The notes below the pieces were generated by a model, which was not told where the DNA came from, ran no database searches, and was given only the letters and a program-made list of their open reading frames with translations. This document shows, in pieces, positions 11,780-24,110 of a stretch of DNA of 64,000 nt (within the stretch, counting starts at the first letter, position 1; each line of letters opens with the position of its first letter). A program made the position numbers and the translations under genes. Source of the stretch: Cheilinus undulatus. Its lineage: Eukaryota; Chordata; Actinopteri; Labriformes; Labridae. The stretch spans positions 44,027,874 through 44,091,873 of the forward strand of contig NC_054868.1 in assembly GCF_018320785.1 (NCBI RefSeq), written 5' to 3'.

Positions 11780-14700
11780 ATGCCGACGTCTCCTGTTAAA
11801 ACGAGGATCCCTCTGACCAGCTTCGGCCATCTCATCACAGAGGTGAAGGTAAGAGCAGGATTGTTTGATCTATTCTGCAGAGGTAGAAGACTTTACATGT
11901 GTCCGTTTTGATACAGGAAGTAAGATGTGAAAAAGACAAATAATTAAGGGTATTCTCCTGGTTCTTATTTTGTTACCATCAGTGCATTTTGTTTTCTCGG
12001 CTGTTTATTCATAATAAAATCATGACACACCTCTTTATCTCTACTTTTTGTTCTCTGATGATGCTGCAGGTTTAGTAGACCACATGGAGTTTTTTTTGTG
12101 ACTTCAATTTATTCACTTAGAAGATAAGATAAAAGGTGACCGACCTCCAGCAGTTCAAGGAAGAAGATAACAGATATAATTATCTGAAGTAAAACAAGCC
12201 GCCTGACCTAGAAAGAAAAATAAAAGACGCTCAAATTCTACACTGTAGTAGAAACATGATTTACTTAAACACTTAGTACTGTCTTTGGAAATATAGAACA
12301 TCTGTTCTGGTTATTTTTTCATTGTTATAAACACATTTGGACCAGTTAAAGTACTGAGGAGAATGTAAAAAATTAATGTATCTCTCTTTAAACTTAAATT
12401 TCTAGAAGCTTAAACGTAGAAAAGCTATCATATTTTATAAGTGAGCTTCAAAGGGCCACACTATGCCAAACTAAACCTTTTAAATCACAAAGAGGTACAT
12501 AACTGAAGCTTTTTTGTACAGTTTACAGCCACATAGTTTGAAATCTGCCATATTTCTTTCTTATGGCATTAGTCTTTGGTTTTTTAATTCAGCAAGCTCT
12601 CAAAAGCACCCATTGCCAAAGTCTGGGTCAGGACCCATGGGTGGGTCACTGTATTTTTTTTTTATTTTTTATTTTTTTTTGTTTGTTTGTTTTTCAGATC
12701 GCCAAATTTCTTTACAGCCATACTTTATGGGGCACATTACAACCACTCACCCTCCCCACCATAATAAAACAAATACTAGGCTCTGCCTGCCACTGCACGG
12801 CAAAAGTGCTAAAGTCAACGTTATTGATGCTTGGCTCATTATAAAGAAATGCATTAATCCAGATGAGACAGCCACTGAAGGCCAAAAGGGGCCAAGCATG
12901 CAAAGAAAGCCTTTATGACAGAGGTGAGGTGTCCCCTTCCAGACTCATAAAATTAGAAAAGCCAGGTCAGGACCAGATTGAGTCCAGACTTACTGATATC
13001 CAAGCCGTCAGGTCAACCAACCAGCCAAGGATGGCACAACAGTTAGGTGATGAGTAATAAAGTACAGAAAACATAGTTGCTGGGCCATGATGGCGTTTCC
13101 TTTCTAAAAAGTGTGTTGCCAGGAAAAAAGTTTGTGAAACCTTGCTTTAAAGCAGTTGTTCCCAACTGGTCTAGCGTCAGGACCCACCTACATCTCCTTA
13201 TCCATAAATTGTGACCCACATTTCTTTAATTTTTCAATCATAACCAAGTATTTCTAATAAAAATGGGTGAGTTTGAACTTGAACTACAGCAAAAGATTTG
13301 ATGAAAAAAAAGAGATAAAAATGTATCTTTAAAAATAAAAGCATATAAAAGACTTTTTGCCACATACTTTTTCACCCGGCAGCCATCTGTGACCCACTGA
13401 AAATGGCTTCACAACCCACCTTTTGGTCCTGACCCACCAGTTGAGAACCAAGGTTTCTTAGTACAAGAGTAAGTATGCTTTTGGCCAGGCTGCCCACAAT
13501 CCATCTTGCTCTTTAGGAGCCAAGGTGAATTCAAGTGAGAAAAAAAAATGATATCGACAGAAACCAAATTTAATGCAAGTCAAAGGTATTGATAGCTTTT
13601 TTTTTTTTTCAAATCAACCCCAAATCAACAATGACACCTAAAGATTATTTTTTGGGGAATTTTTGCCTTTATCATGATAGGACAGCTGATGAGAGATAGG
13701 AAATATGAGGAGATAGAATGGGGAAGACACGCACCAAAGGCTAATTAAACCTAAGGACAGTGAATCAAGGACTATAGCTTCTCCATGTGGGCGCACGTTC
13801 AACCAACTATGCTAAGCTACTATAATTAAATAATAATTAGAGTAACCCTGCTACCCTCAGTGCAATTATGTATTCAGAGTGGATATAAAACCATTTTAAT
13901 GTGAAGTTCCTCTTTAAGATGTACCCTTGTGATATTGGTATCGGCTGATATCAAATTTCTGCTGATATTTAGATCCGATATTTTGGCTGTGAATATCAGC
14001 ATATATCAACTGTAAAATCTGGCAAAAAATACTAATAAATTTGTGGAGTTTTAGGCTTGACCAACAGACCTATGTAAGTTGAGATCTTTTTTTTTAATTA
14101 TCCTTGTTCTTTAAATTTGAATGTGTGTTTTAAGACACACATTAAAAACTTAGTTTCTTTTTTCATCCTCAAACCTTGAATTGCGTTCAAAGGACTGCAT
14201 TTTTAGTTATATAAAACATATTTAAATATCGGTATTGGCTAAAATGAATCTATAGAGATCAGCATATCTGGTATTGGCAAAAATACAATATCATTCATCC
14301 CTACTTAAGACCATTCTTTCAATGTGATGGGACACCCCAAATTCCAAACACTAATGCACAAATACAGTATATTGCCAAAAGTATTTGCTCACCTGCCTTG
14401 ACTCGCATATGAACATCCCATTCTTAATCCATAGGGTTTAATATGACGTCGGTCCACCCTTTGCAGCTATAACAGCTTCAACTCTTCTGGGAAGGCTTTC
14501 CACAAGGTTTAGGAGTGTGTTTGACCATTCTCTCAGAAGCGCATTTGTGAGGTCACACACTGATGTTGGACGAGAAGGCCTGGCTCTCAGTCTCTGCTCT
14601 AATTCATCCCAAAGGTGTTCTGTCAGGTTAAGGTCAGGACTCTGTGCAGGCCAGTCAAGTTCATCCACATCAAATTCTCACATCCATGTCTTTATGGACC

Positions 14701-17700
14701 TTGCTTTGTGCACTGGTGCACAGTCATGTTGGAACAGGAAGGGGCCATCCCCAAACGGTTCCCACAAAGTTGGGAGCATGGAATTGTCCAAAATCTCTTG
14801 GTATGTTGAAGCATTCAGAGTTCCTTTCACTGGAACTAAGTGGCCAAGCCCAGCTCCCGAAAAACAACCCCACACCATAATCCACCCTCCACCAAACTTT
14901 ACACTTGACACTATGCAGTCAGACAAGTACCGTTCTCCTGGCAACGGCCAAACCCAGACTCATCCATCAGCTTGCCAGATGGAGAAGCGCGATTTGCCAC
15001 TCCAGAGAACACGTCTCCACTGTTCTTGAGCTAATCTGAAGGCCACATGAAGTTTGGAGGTCTGTAGCGATTGAATGTGCAGAAAGTTGGCGACCTCTGC
15101 ACACTATGCGCTTCAGCATCAGCTGACCCCGCTCCGTCATTTTACATGGCCTCACACTTCGTGGCTGAGTTGCTGTCGTTCCCAATCGCTTCCACTTTGC
15201 TATAATACCACTGACAATTGACTGTGGAATATTTAGGAGCAAGGAAGTTTCACGACTGAACTTGTTGCACAGGTGGCATCCTGTCACAGTACCATGCTGG
15301 AATTCACTGAGCTCCTGAGAGCGAGTCATTCTTTCATAAATGTTTTTAGAAACAGTCTGCATGCCTAGGTGCTTGATTTTATACACCTGTGGCCATGGAA
15401 GTGATTGGAACACCTGATTTCCATTATTTGGATGGGTGAGTGAATACTTTTGGCAATATTGTGTATGTTGTATTCATAATGACGTAGGCCACTATGGTGT
15501 AAACTCAATGCTGTAACCTGGACCAGGCTTAATCCAGGATAAGGGGTGGGGTGAAAAAGATCTGGGAATATAATTGTTTTGTGCAGGTATAAAGATATGG
15601 TGTTTCTGGTCATATGGTGTACTCTCACCATATGACTAAAAAACCTATGCATTCATGTGTATGGTCCAAGAATACAGATTTATTTTCCTTCAAAAGTGCC
15701 CTTTAGAAAGACTCTACTCTGTAGCTGCTGCTAAATCGCCACTTTCAACCATGCAGTTTAATAAAGTGGGACATGGACTTTCAATGAAAATTGCCTTTTA
15801 TGATTTAATCTTAATACTATCAACAAGAGTACAGCTGCTCCTGTTTGTAAACGTTTTCAATCCCCAGCTTCAGTCCCATCATTCTCCATTCAGCTGTAAG
15901 CTTTCATGGCATAGCTCAGTATGTGTAAGGCTTTTCCTCTGCCAGTGCCATTTTTAGAATAAATCAGAATTACTAAGCAGAGCAGCTTCATCAGCACTCT
16001 GCTGAAGCCTTGGGCACATTTCATACATAGTCTAATGTTTACAATGGGAATAATTTCTCTTTCATGTGAATCCTTATATTCTGCACCCCCCCCCCCCCCC
16101 CCCCCCATGCTCTGCAAACTAAGCCTTCAGATGAATACTTAATTTAATAAAATGTGATGCATTTCAATTAAGACGCTAGAAAAAGATGGAGATTAATACA
16201 TTTGTTTCACTGGATTTTCAAGAAGATTTGTAATGTAGTTCACTAGAACACAGTAGCTCAGTTTTTGAGGAGTTAGGTTTGGAACTGGACGTTTTCAGGT
16301 TCAAGTTCTGGTCAGACCTAGTATGGGAGTTGGTCTGGTAGTTGGAGAGGAACCATTTCAATTCCCGAGCACTGCAAAGTGCCCTTGGGCAAGGCACCAG
16401 AACCCCAATTTCTTTTGTGCTCCTTCACGAGCAGCAGCCTCAGGGACTGCATTGACATTGTATCAAATACATCAAATAAATGTACTTTGATATGGTGTTG
16501 GCTCTCCTTTTGCAGCTTCCACTCTTCTTGGAAGGCTTTCCACAGATTTTAGAGTGTTTCTGTGGGAATTTATGCCCATTAATTCAGCAGAGCATTTATG
16601 AGGTCAGGCATTGATGATTGATAAGAAGACCTGGCTCATAATCCCTGTTCCATTTCATCCCAAAGGTGCTCGATGGGGTTGAGGTCAGGACTCTGTGTCA
16701 AGTTCTTCCACACCAAACTCATTAAACCATGTCTTTATAGTCCTTGCTTTTTGCTCTGGGCCACAGTCATGTTGAAATAGAAAAGGGCCTTCCTCAAATG
16801 TCCCCAAAATTGGAAGCATAGCATTGCCCAAGATGTCTTGTTTTTGTTGTCCCACTTTGCTCAATGTGTCCACATATCAACCAAGATCTAGCACAGTAAA
16901 GCTTATGGTGTGATTGTGGTCAGATTTGCTACCATTTGGTGGAGCCAGACTTCTTGTTTCCTCTTGTTTCCAGTCTTCATGCAGGGTTTCATATTTGTTT
17001 GTTCAGACATGACAGTGATGTTAATCATCTCATCTTACGCCACAAAATGAAATAACACACTAACTTCCCTAAATGTGCAGCTACTCCTCTTCAAATATGC
17101 AATCAAAGCCATGACAAGGTTTGCTTGATTCAGTTATCAAATTAGAAACAGGGCAGTCTTATGCAAAGGTAAACTTTGCAGAAATAAAAATTACTTTTAC
17201 ATTGTATTTATACGAACAAGAAAAAACATAATTTTTAGTTTACAGGCCTCTTTATGAAATTTAGTTGTACTGCCTTAGCTCTCTGTCTACCCATTTGTAA
17301 TGCTAAGATACACAGCAAAATTTTCATTGTTAACTCCTGAGATGATAAAGTTCTCACAGGTTCTGAGTTAACTGTACTCTTTGTAAAGTGTTAATATGTT
17401 ATCTCTATTTTTATCATTCACAGTTTACACATTAAAGTTGACTTTTTACACAATAATGTGTTATTCATTTCCTTCCACATGGGTGTAAATTCAAAGTATT
17501 TACAACTTAATTTAATTTTACACTCATAAATTCTTTAAGATTGGCTTCTTGTGTTGAACACTTGTGCCATAGTTAGATGGCCAACGGCAAAGATGACGTA
17601 TGGAACAAGTGCAAAGTTCAGGAGCATCCTTGATTACAGATCGGAACATCACTCCTGACTTCAACTCATCTAGTTCTGCAGGAATTTACTAACTCGGTGG

Positions 17701-20700
17701 ATAACTTCACTTGTGGTGCAAAATCGCCTAACATCAGAAATAGCCTTCACCATAAACATGAGCAAAAGAATCCCAGAAGTGATCACTTTACAACAGATAA
17801 CATCAAACATATCAAAAACATGCTATGCCCAAGGGCATGTTGGGTAAAGGCAGTGGGCGGAGCTTACATTAATTTAGTCTCTACTGAGTTGGACTAACAC
17901 TGAATGCATCACCACTTTTAAATAACTCCAACACTGAGTTAAAATAACTCTTTGGAGTTTAAATCAACTCTGAAATATTTAACACACTAGTTTTTGGTGT
18001 GCAGGCTAATAGCTTCCTAAAAATAGCTTCACACAAAAAAAATTGCTTTTCTAATTATGAGCCATTTGAAGAATTAAGAATAAAGCACAAGCCACAATCT
18101 TGCCTTGACAAATTCCCATTCACCTCTTCTGATCAGGGTTGGTTCCTCCAGTTATCCTCAGAAAGTTGAAGAATGTCCATAAAACACCAACGCTCAGTAA
18201 GGCAGCAACTCTGGATGGGGAGTGATGTAGGCTGCATGCGTCTGTGAGCCGGTGAAGTCCCAATCATGACAACAGAAGCTCTCCATGTTCATGGGCTCAC
18301 ACCTACACCACCAAGAAGTATGAGATCTCTTCTGCCAACCAGTCTCCACTTAAGTTTCTCCCCTCTCTGTCTTCCAGCTGAGTCTCCATTTTCAGGAGTT
18401 ATTCCTCTGTGTACTCCGGCTCATAAAAGCATCTCCCTGTATCCACAGTAAAGGGCACATCATTGCCACTCATGTCAAAATTGTTAAATTTAGCTTTGCT
18501 TTAGCTCAGCTACTTGTTGTTGTCTTTGACAGAACAGCTGTTCAGATACGCTGGAGCGGAAGAGCATGTAGCTGGTAGCCGAAGCTCACATTTTGAAATA
18601 GTGCCAAACTCAGAGGCATACATCTTGGGGCGACTGAACTTGATTGAGGTTGCAGATATTTGGATTAGTAGGCAGTTAAACAGAACTAACTAAGTTCTGG
18701 TTGCAACAAAGCTAATGTTAGTTTCATTACTAACTACTGAAATGAAAACAAAATCAATATTCTTATTCAACTCTCTGCAGGAAAGTGACTATTAGCCAAA
18801 ACATTTAAATACATTATTTGAAGACCAAGCTAATTTGAATGAAAGCTTCTCCTCTAAACACATCCATTATTTTGTGACAAGACTGAGGCAAATATGAAAA
18901 TGTGTTCTGCATCATACATTTTTCCTTCAGGCTTTCTGTAGAAGCTTGCATTGGAGAATTTAGCAGTTTTGTTAATAATCTCAGCATATGCATTAAAAGA
19001 GAAAACCTCAAATATGGAATTACTGCCTTAAGCTTTTATCACACAGTCCAACTCTCATGGCAGAAACGGTCCGCAGAGTCTGTGCAGAATGAGCTTTGCA
19101 CTGCCAGCCGGTCCAGATGATTAGCTAGAGTTCCAGCTGATGAATAATTCAGTTAAATCTAATTCAACAGCCGTGTTCAATGTGACTTGCATGGCCGTGA
19201 AACATTTAGTAATCCTAGTTCTGCCTCGTCATGCCAGCCAACAAAACAGGCTGTTTGAACATGCAAAAAGCTCCTTTAATTGGTGTTTTGGTCTCGGCTG
19301 CCACAAAGGCTTCACAGAAATTGCTCTATTTCTCGTCACTGGATTCTTGGTGTTTTGCATCTCATTTCGGCAATAATAGAACTCTCTGGAATCCATTTAA
19401 TGTTTCACTTTCATTATGACTCTGAATGGCTCTACTTGATAGAGGTGAAAGCAGGTCAGAGAGTGTCACTGCCTCCTCGAAGAGAAAGTGTACAATAAAT
19501 CTTTTTCTTGCACAAACAGCACAACCGTTAGAAGCAAGGATGATTGCGTGATCATATCATTGTGCTTTGAGGTAAAATGTGTATAAACTTGCAGAATCAG
19601 TAGCTTCAGGTTGAGTTGCATCTGAATACTAACCTGACACGCCAGATGGATTTGTTTCACACCTCCATCTGGGAAAGCTTCAGTAGGAAATAGGAATAGG
19701 AAAACAACTCACTGCTTTTTTTTTGTTCTTCTTTTAACAAAGAAATGTTGTCAAGTTCTGATAAAACTGGCACTTTAGCAGCATCCATGCTAATCTCTTC
19801 CTCCATAACTGCACCAGCTCTTGCCGCTACTTGTTCGCAAAGGGTGGACCAACATCATATTAAACCCTGGATTAAGAATGGGACGTCACTTAAGTTCATA
19901 TGTGACTCAAGGAATGTGAGCAATTACTTTTGGCAATATAGTGTGTAATGACCCTGGGTCATATGTTTGGTTGTGTTTATTGTGAATGCAGCTTTGCCTC
20001 CTCTTCTGCTGTGTGTGAGTGGGTGTGGATGTCAGTGAGTGTGGCTCCCTCAGTGAATGTGTCTGTGTGAGGTGTGAATGAGTGACTGTGATTAGGTCCT
20101 GGTGCTGAGGCTGATTGGCTGCTGCAGGGATTGCCGCCACCTGAGTTACTCCAGAGAGCTTACAAATACCTGCTGCTGCAGCCTGCTCTCTCTCTGTACT
20201 CCAGCCAATGCCAACAAAGAAACTTGTGATTTGTAGCCTTGTGTGTGTTGTATATGTGTGACCAGTTAGTGGTAGCAGCCCAAACTTTGCTGCGTTACTT
20301 TTTTAGACTTAGACATTCAGCCCTGGAGATACCAACTTTAATTGTTAAAGTTTCAGAGTTTTGTCATCAGAGTTTAGTTGCTTAACAATGCTGTAGCAGC
20401 AGACCTTTTGGTTGAATTTAGATTGTGGGCTGCTTCGACTGTGTTACCATTTTGCATTTACTGAGATTTGAAAACACAAGTTCGGTATCTAGTTTTTGTA
20501 CTTAGAAATTCTGTGTTACTTGGGGAAACCTTCTGTTATATATCTTTGCTCTGCGTCAGCAAATAAACTTGTGTTTAAATTTTGAGGAGTTTTCCATCTG
20601 GCTTTCTTGGGAGTGGATGGAGTCTGGGGCAACATCATGTTGTGTCTAGATTCCCCTAAATATTGCAGGCAGTTCAATGGAAATAGAAATCTATGTACAA

Positions 20701-21378
20701 TGATTTGTTAATTAGACTAAAATGTTTATAAAGTTCCTTTGAAAGTCTAGCCCCCAAAAGGTCCATCAAGAAAAAAGCTGGCCCTCATACGACTGTAGTT
20801 GATGGTAATGATGATAAATATTAAATTACATTGCTCAACTCGTACTGAATCTCACACCATCTGTTTTTTTAAATTGTCACTTCTGGTTTTGTGGTTAACT
20901 GTTGTTTCTTTCGTTTTCACATGTGGTTCTTTTTTTTTTGCTGCGTTCTAGTTCCATGTAACTCATTTTGTGTCTTTAAATGCGTATTAAAATCATGCGT
21001 TTGCTTGTTTTTCTTTTATGAGAAAATCTTCTGGCCTCTAACTGGTGTGTATATGTGTGGTGTATTTTGTATTTCAGAAGCAGCTGTTTGGTATTGAGGC
21101 TCCAGCTTCTGCAGACCTGACGGGTTATAGGAAATACTTTAATAGCTACACGCTGCAGGGGCGCCGAAATGTAAAATATACACACTTCTGCATGCTTTTA
21201 CTGCATTAGATGTGAACTGTTTTAGTTCTATATTTAGTTGTCTTAAGTCAAAGAAATCTGACTCTCCTCTCTCTTGCAGTGCGTGTTGGTAACTTATGGG
21301 CTCTTTGCTGTAACTGCAGCCGCCTACTTCATTCACAGACAGAGGAAAGGAACACAGACGTCCAGCTCCACGGCCTGA
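11780..21378 (+). CDS. atp5mk-like: DAPIT/ATP5MK-like ATP synthase membrane subunit
   Basis: Coding exons are 11780-11848, 21078-21170 and 21280-21378, all joined in phase 0 with GT-AG junctions, giving 86 residues. The acceptor CTGTCTGCAG lies just before TTATG, which sets the start. Residues about 43-65 contain [20 protein letters not shown], very close to the conserved core of DAPIT (USMG5/ATP5MK), a small single-pass inner-membrane protein that associates with ATP synthase and supports its dimerisation or stability. The membrane segment is about residues 55-72 ([18 protein letters not shown]), followed by a basic tail. As known in the family, an intron falls right before CVL. Odd points: canonical DAPIT is about 58 residues, whereas here a 23-residue exon with no resemblance to the usual N terminus is joined through a 9.2 kb transposon-filled intron. 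A divergent paralogue or a lineage-specific N-terminal extension is possible. The core identity is confident; the first-exon join is less so. Confidence 0.8.
13149..13451. mobile_element. Non-autonomous hAT element
   Basis: Left end CAGTTGTTCCCAACTGGTC and right end (reverse complement near CTTGGTTCTCAACTGGTG) are imperfect inverted repeats of the same type as the element at 58868-59368. Both carry the internal motifs GGGTCAGGACCC or its complement. An exact target duplication was not found. A partial relative with GGGTCAGGACCCATGGGTGG is at 12624. Confidence 0.6.
13650..13820 (-). mobile_element. tRNA-derived SINE, antisense
   Basis: Read on the minus strand it starts with a pol III A-box-like TAGCATAGTTGGTTGAAC and ends in a tail containing CAGCTGTCCTATCATGATAA, which are the head and tail of a widespread fish SINE. 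Related copies are at 22115-22300, 23938-24110 and 36246-36440. Confidence 0.6.
13925..14315. mobile_element. hAT-like element with GATATCGGTATCGG motifs
   Basis: GATATTGGTATCGGCTGATA near the left and AATATCGGTATTGGC near 14227, ending in TTCATCCCTACTT, form the inverted-repeat style of a well-known class of fish hAT MITEs (TAGGGATGNNNCGATA ends). The left boundary is uncertain. Confidence 0.5.
14365..15463 (-). mobile_element. Tc1-like transposon with broken transposase
   Basis: Ends CAGTATATTGCCAAAAGTAT and, inverted, CACAATATTGCCAAAAGTAT form a TIR flanked by TA on both sides (14363-14364, 15464-15465). The minus strand carries the Tc1 transposase in order: a DNA-binding part (15413-14967, with [19 protein letters not shown] and [10 protein letters not shown]), a catalytic part (14944-14678, with [14 protein letters not shown] and [15 protein letters not shown]) and the C-terminal DE part (14668-14438, with [10 protein letters not shown] and [11 protein letters not shown]). 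Frame breaks separate the parts, so it cannot make an intact enzyme. It sits in intron 2 of the DAPIT-like gene, in the opposite orientation. Confidence 0.9.
16086..16106. repeat. Poly-C run of 21
   Basis: Twenty-one consecutive C on the + strand, an unusual homopolymer for AT-rich DNA and likely length-variable. Confidence 0.9.
16245..16450 (+). mobile_element. tRNA-derived SINE
   Basis: ACAGTAGCTCAGTTTTTGAG resembles a pol III A box and GGTTCAAGTTCTGG a B box, spaced as in tRNA-derived SINE heads. The body contains CCCTTGGGCAAGGCACCAGA, a sequence typical of a common fish SINE family. Confidence 0.65.
16480..16880 (-). mobile_element. Tc1-like transposase fragment
   Basis: The minus strand encodes fragments matching the Tc1 catalytic region: [10 protein letters not shown], then [20 protein letters not shown], then the area of the final DE motif (near 16680-16620). 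Both ends are missing and frames are broken. Confidence 0.75.
17311..18001. mobile_element. MITE with TTAACTC-type ends
   Basis: Left end ACAGCAAAATTTTCATTGTT and the inverted right end ACACCAAAAACTAGTGTGTT are imperfect TIRs. Near both ends there are repeated AACTC/GAGTT units (for example AACTCTTTGGAGTTTAAATC). The element at 57690-58543 has the same end structure. No clear target duplication. Confidence 0.5.
19632..19853 (-). mobile_element. Partial copy of the 9-bp-TSD TIR element
   Basis: It begins TAACCTGACACGCCAGATGG, the exact reverse complement of the right end of the complete copy at 57110-57661, and continues collinearly past a degraded form of its terminal hairpin to the segment matching about 57280. 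The distal end is missing, and the copy abuts a Tc1-like right end. Confidence 0.65.
19854..19947. mobile_element. Tc1-like right-end fragment
   Basis: This is the reverse complement of the first ~95 bases of the Tc1-like element at 14365: AAACCCTGGATTAAGAATGG and TTTTGGCAATATAGTG are both recognisable. Confidence 0.7.
19948..20660 (+). repeat. Possible solo LTR or unclassified repeat
   Basis: It begins TGTAATGACCCTGGGTC, carries GCAAATAAACTTGTG (a polyadenylation-like signal) near 20560 and has no coding content, which is the general look of an LTR. No flanking target duplication and no internal retroelement genes were found, so this is a guess. A noncoding exon would be another explanation. 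Confidence 0.25.
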
Positions 21379-21418
21379 AAGATGGGAGGAAACGCCACAA
21401 CACTACCCGTGCTCTGTT

Positions 21419-21424
21419 AATAAA
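21419..21424 (+). terminator. Polyadenylation signal of DAPIT-like gene
   Basis: AATAAA lies 41 bases after the stop codon and is followed by a TGTGAAAATG stretch. It fits a very short 3' UTR, as expected for this small gene. Confidence 0.6.
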
Positions 21425-22114
21425 ACCTGTGAAAATGCTTTATTCTAACTGATCATGATTCAGTGTCATTATGGGAAGTCACACTACAGTTTCCATGGCA
21501 TCAGAGTGTGAATGTATGTGCAGTTAAACCGTTTCTCCACAAGATGTCCATGTGCAGCTGGAGAAACTGAAACCAAATCACGCTTTTATCTTATTGTACT
21601 TATTATTTTTTGAATAGCATCAGTTCCTCTATTGAATGTTTTGGCCTTTTTAAATATATTTTTAGTTAAAATGGAAGAGGAAGTGTTGAAAAACACCCAC
21701 TTAAGGAAGGAGTAGAAGCTTATGTTCCCAAGACAATGTTTGATAGACAATGTTAATTCTCTGCAACACACCATTCAATACAAAGGCTTTTAAATTCACA
21801 GTTTAAATACTTGAAGAGTACAACAATGACAGTGTCAGAGCTTGTAGGCATTGTTTGATTTGATGCCTCTCTGTAGAGGATTTTTGATGATTACTTTTTT
21901 CTGACTTTTTTTGTCTTTGACTTAAATGAGGTTTGAGATATATTCTTTAAAGCTCTTTAACTAGATATCAGAGAAAACCCTGCTTTTTTTTTTTTTACAA
22001 AGATAAAGAGATAAAAAAGACAATGTCTTCAGCAAACAACCAGACTTTACTTATTGCAGGAAATCAGAGTAAAATGTGTGAATTTGGGAAGACCTGAAAA
22101 CTGATAAAATTGAC
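21425..22114. other. Intergenic, no gene seen
   Basis: AT-rich DNA downstream of the DAPIT-like gene with no exon and no recognised repeat. Confidence 0.4.
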
Positions 22115-22300
22115 ATTTTAGCTTTTTTTGCCTTTATTTTGAAAGGACAGTAAATAGAGTAGGAAAGGTGGAGATTTGGGACTACAAAGGAAAGGAGTCA
22201 CAGCCTGGTCTTGAATCCTCACTGCTCATTTGGAGGACTTTGCATCAGTACTTGGGATGCAACAAAACAGCAAGATCATTGCTCACATACCCTGTCACCC
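22115..22300 (-). mobile_element. tRNA-derived SINE, antisense, diverged
   Basis: TTTTTTGCCTTTATTTTGAA then GGACAGTAAATAGAG at the left and GGTCTTGAATCC (a degraded B box on the other strand) at the right match the antisense SINE at 13650-13820 in order and spacing. Confidence 0.5.
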
Positions 22301-22503
22301 TTTTCAGGTCAGTTTTATTTATAAATGCATGTTAAAAGGGAATCTTGTATTTATAAAGGATATAATTTACTTGAAAATGTAAAAAGTGAAACTGTTTCAT
22401 ACCTGTTTTAGTATCAGTATCACGTAGCTGTGGTGCCACATTCCATGCATGCATCCATTATCAGACATATCTTTCTGTTTAACAAAGTATTAGCCATGGG
22501 ACA

Positions 22504-22620
22504 GAAAGTCGAACCTTGCAAAGCTGATAGGTTGGCCTGATTCCATGTCTGTCATGAGGCGCCTCTATCTTGTAAAGCTTCCTTCTGAAACATTTGTGGC
22601 CAGCCTGAGAATAAATGGAC
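22504..22620 (+). mobile_element. End fragment of the 9-bp-TSD TIR element
   Basis: It starts AACCTTGCAAAGCTGATAGG, matching the left TIR at 57110 (AACCTTGCAAAGCAGATGG). The following ~100 bases are the reverse complement of 9806-9910. Confidence 0.55.
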
Positions 22621-22718
22621 CAACTAGTGTCATTTGAAGAGAACGAGCTACAGATGTGGTCTAGTTGTACTGCAAACCTGTAAACAACAGTGGCCAGTGA
22701 AGTGATTAGTTTGAATGT

Positions 22719-23668
22719 ACAGTGCCTTTAAAAAGTATTCACCTCCTTTGATGTTTAACCCTTATTTTGATTTTCTAAATCAAAATCAAATGATGGTGAA
22801 TATAATTTGGCTATTTGACAAAAATCAAACCCTAATAAATCTTCTCTAGTTCTCTTGCAGACTGAAAAAGATCGTTTCTGTATTTTGCTGCAATCATTTT
22901 ACCCTCTACCTCTCTACAAGCCTTTCAGGGATGCCTGCCGAGAAGCATCCCCACAGCATGATGCTGCCACCGCTGTGCTTCACAGTGGGGATGTTTTTTT
23001 TTGTGGTGATGTGCAGTCTTAAAGCTAGCGTCTTGTCTGATGGACAAAAGGCTCCATTTTGGTTTCATCAGACTGAAGAACTTTCTTTCACTTGACCATT
23101 GAATCTCCAACTCACATTTTGGCGAACAGAAGTCCATATTCCATGAGTTTTCTTTAACAGTGGTTTCCCTGCCACCCTCCCACAAAGCTTTGACTGGTGA
23201 AGAACCCAGATTTAACTGAACTCTGGGGTATACTCAGTGCCTTGGATCATTTTTGTATCATCTCCTGACTTATACTTTTCTCTGAGTTGCTTAGAGTGTT
23301 CTTTTGGCTTCATGGTGCAGTGGTAGCCAAGAATACTGATTAACCAGTGACTTAACCTACAAGACACAGGTGTCTTTATACTACTATCACTTGACACACC
23401 TTCACTGCACTCAGGTGATCCCCATTTCCACAAATGTGAGACTACCTCTAGAATGAGTTCAGTCACTGAAGGGGGTGAATATTTGTACAGTCACTTATTT
23501 TACATGACACATTTTTATCGAATTGACATAACTTTATGGAAACCTTTTCTCACTCAAGAAGTATTTTTTAAAGGGTTTTGTAAAGTATTTTGTCAAATGA
23601 TTGACTTATAAAATCACTAAAACAGTAAAACATCAGAGATGAATACTTTTTAGAATGATAGTGTGTAG
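22719..23668 (-). mobile_element. Decayed Tc1-like element
   Basis: The left end ACAGTGCCTTTAAAAAGTAT pairs with the inverted right end near 23640-23668 (GATGAATACTTTTTAGAAT). On the minus strand 22925-22990 contains a degraded form of the Tc1 block SIMLWGCFS, seen as the sequence GGTGGCAGCATCATGCTGTG. Many frameshifts are present, so it is a fossil. Confidence 0.7.
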
Positions 23669-23937
23669 TGGTAGATGTAGTTACTGGTAGTTTTTAATAC
23701 AATTTCTTGCCTGAAGACTTCTTCAATCTGGCTTTGGCAAGAGTTTGATCACCAACTGCCTCCACTGATAGTTAACAATGTGTGCTGCCTGTTAAGCTTG
23801 CATTTGTTCTTTACTCCCTTGGGCTGCACATGCCTACTTTGTTTAATTTTTGTTGCTCTGATTGGTTTGGAATAACTGACAAAACATTCGTTCAATAATC
23901 TGCTGAATTTTTTTTTTCTTTTCTTTTTTTTTTTTTT

Positions 23938-24110
23938 AAAGATTTATTTTGGGCCTTTTCATGCCTTTACCGGAGAGAGGAAGGACAGGGGATAGACTCA
24001 GAAATAGGGAAGAGACATGTGGTAAAGGACCACAGGCTGGATTCAAACCCGGGCTGCCCGCATGGGTAGCGCCTTAAACCCTCAACCATCTGTGCGTCCA
24101 TCCACTGAGA
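23938..24110 (-). mobile_element. tRNA-derived SINE, antisense
   Basis: GGATTCAAACCCGGGCTGCC is a good B box on the minus strand, and the left part reads CATGCCTTTACCGGAGAGAG and GAAGGACAGGGG, the same order as the other antisense copies. It is followed at about 24119-24228 by a right-end fragment of the TIR element (CCCAGATGGATG ... GTGTGTCAGGTTAG). Confidence 0.65.

Larger units (their letters stand above)
11849..21077 (+). other. Transposon-rich intron 2 of the DAPIT-like gene
   Basis: A 9.2 kb intron between the two supported exons. It holds hAT MITEs, a SINE, Tc1-like copies, a poly-C run and a 17.3-18.0 kb MITE, each listed separately. The intervals 11850-13140, 15470-16080, 16880-17300, 18005-19630 and 20660-21077 show no supported exon. 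Confidence 0.6.

Noticed and set aside
23700..23745. Minus-strand tail that might follow the orphan exon at 24261
   Set aside because: The acceptor lacks a pyrimidine tract and two frames are equally possible.
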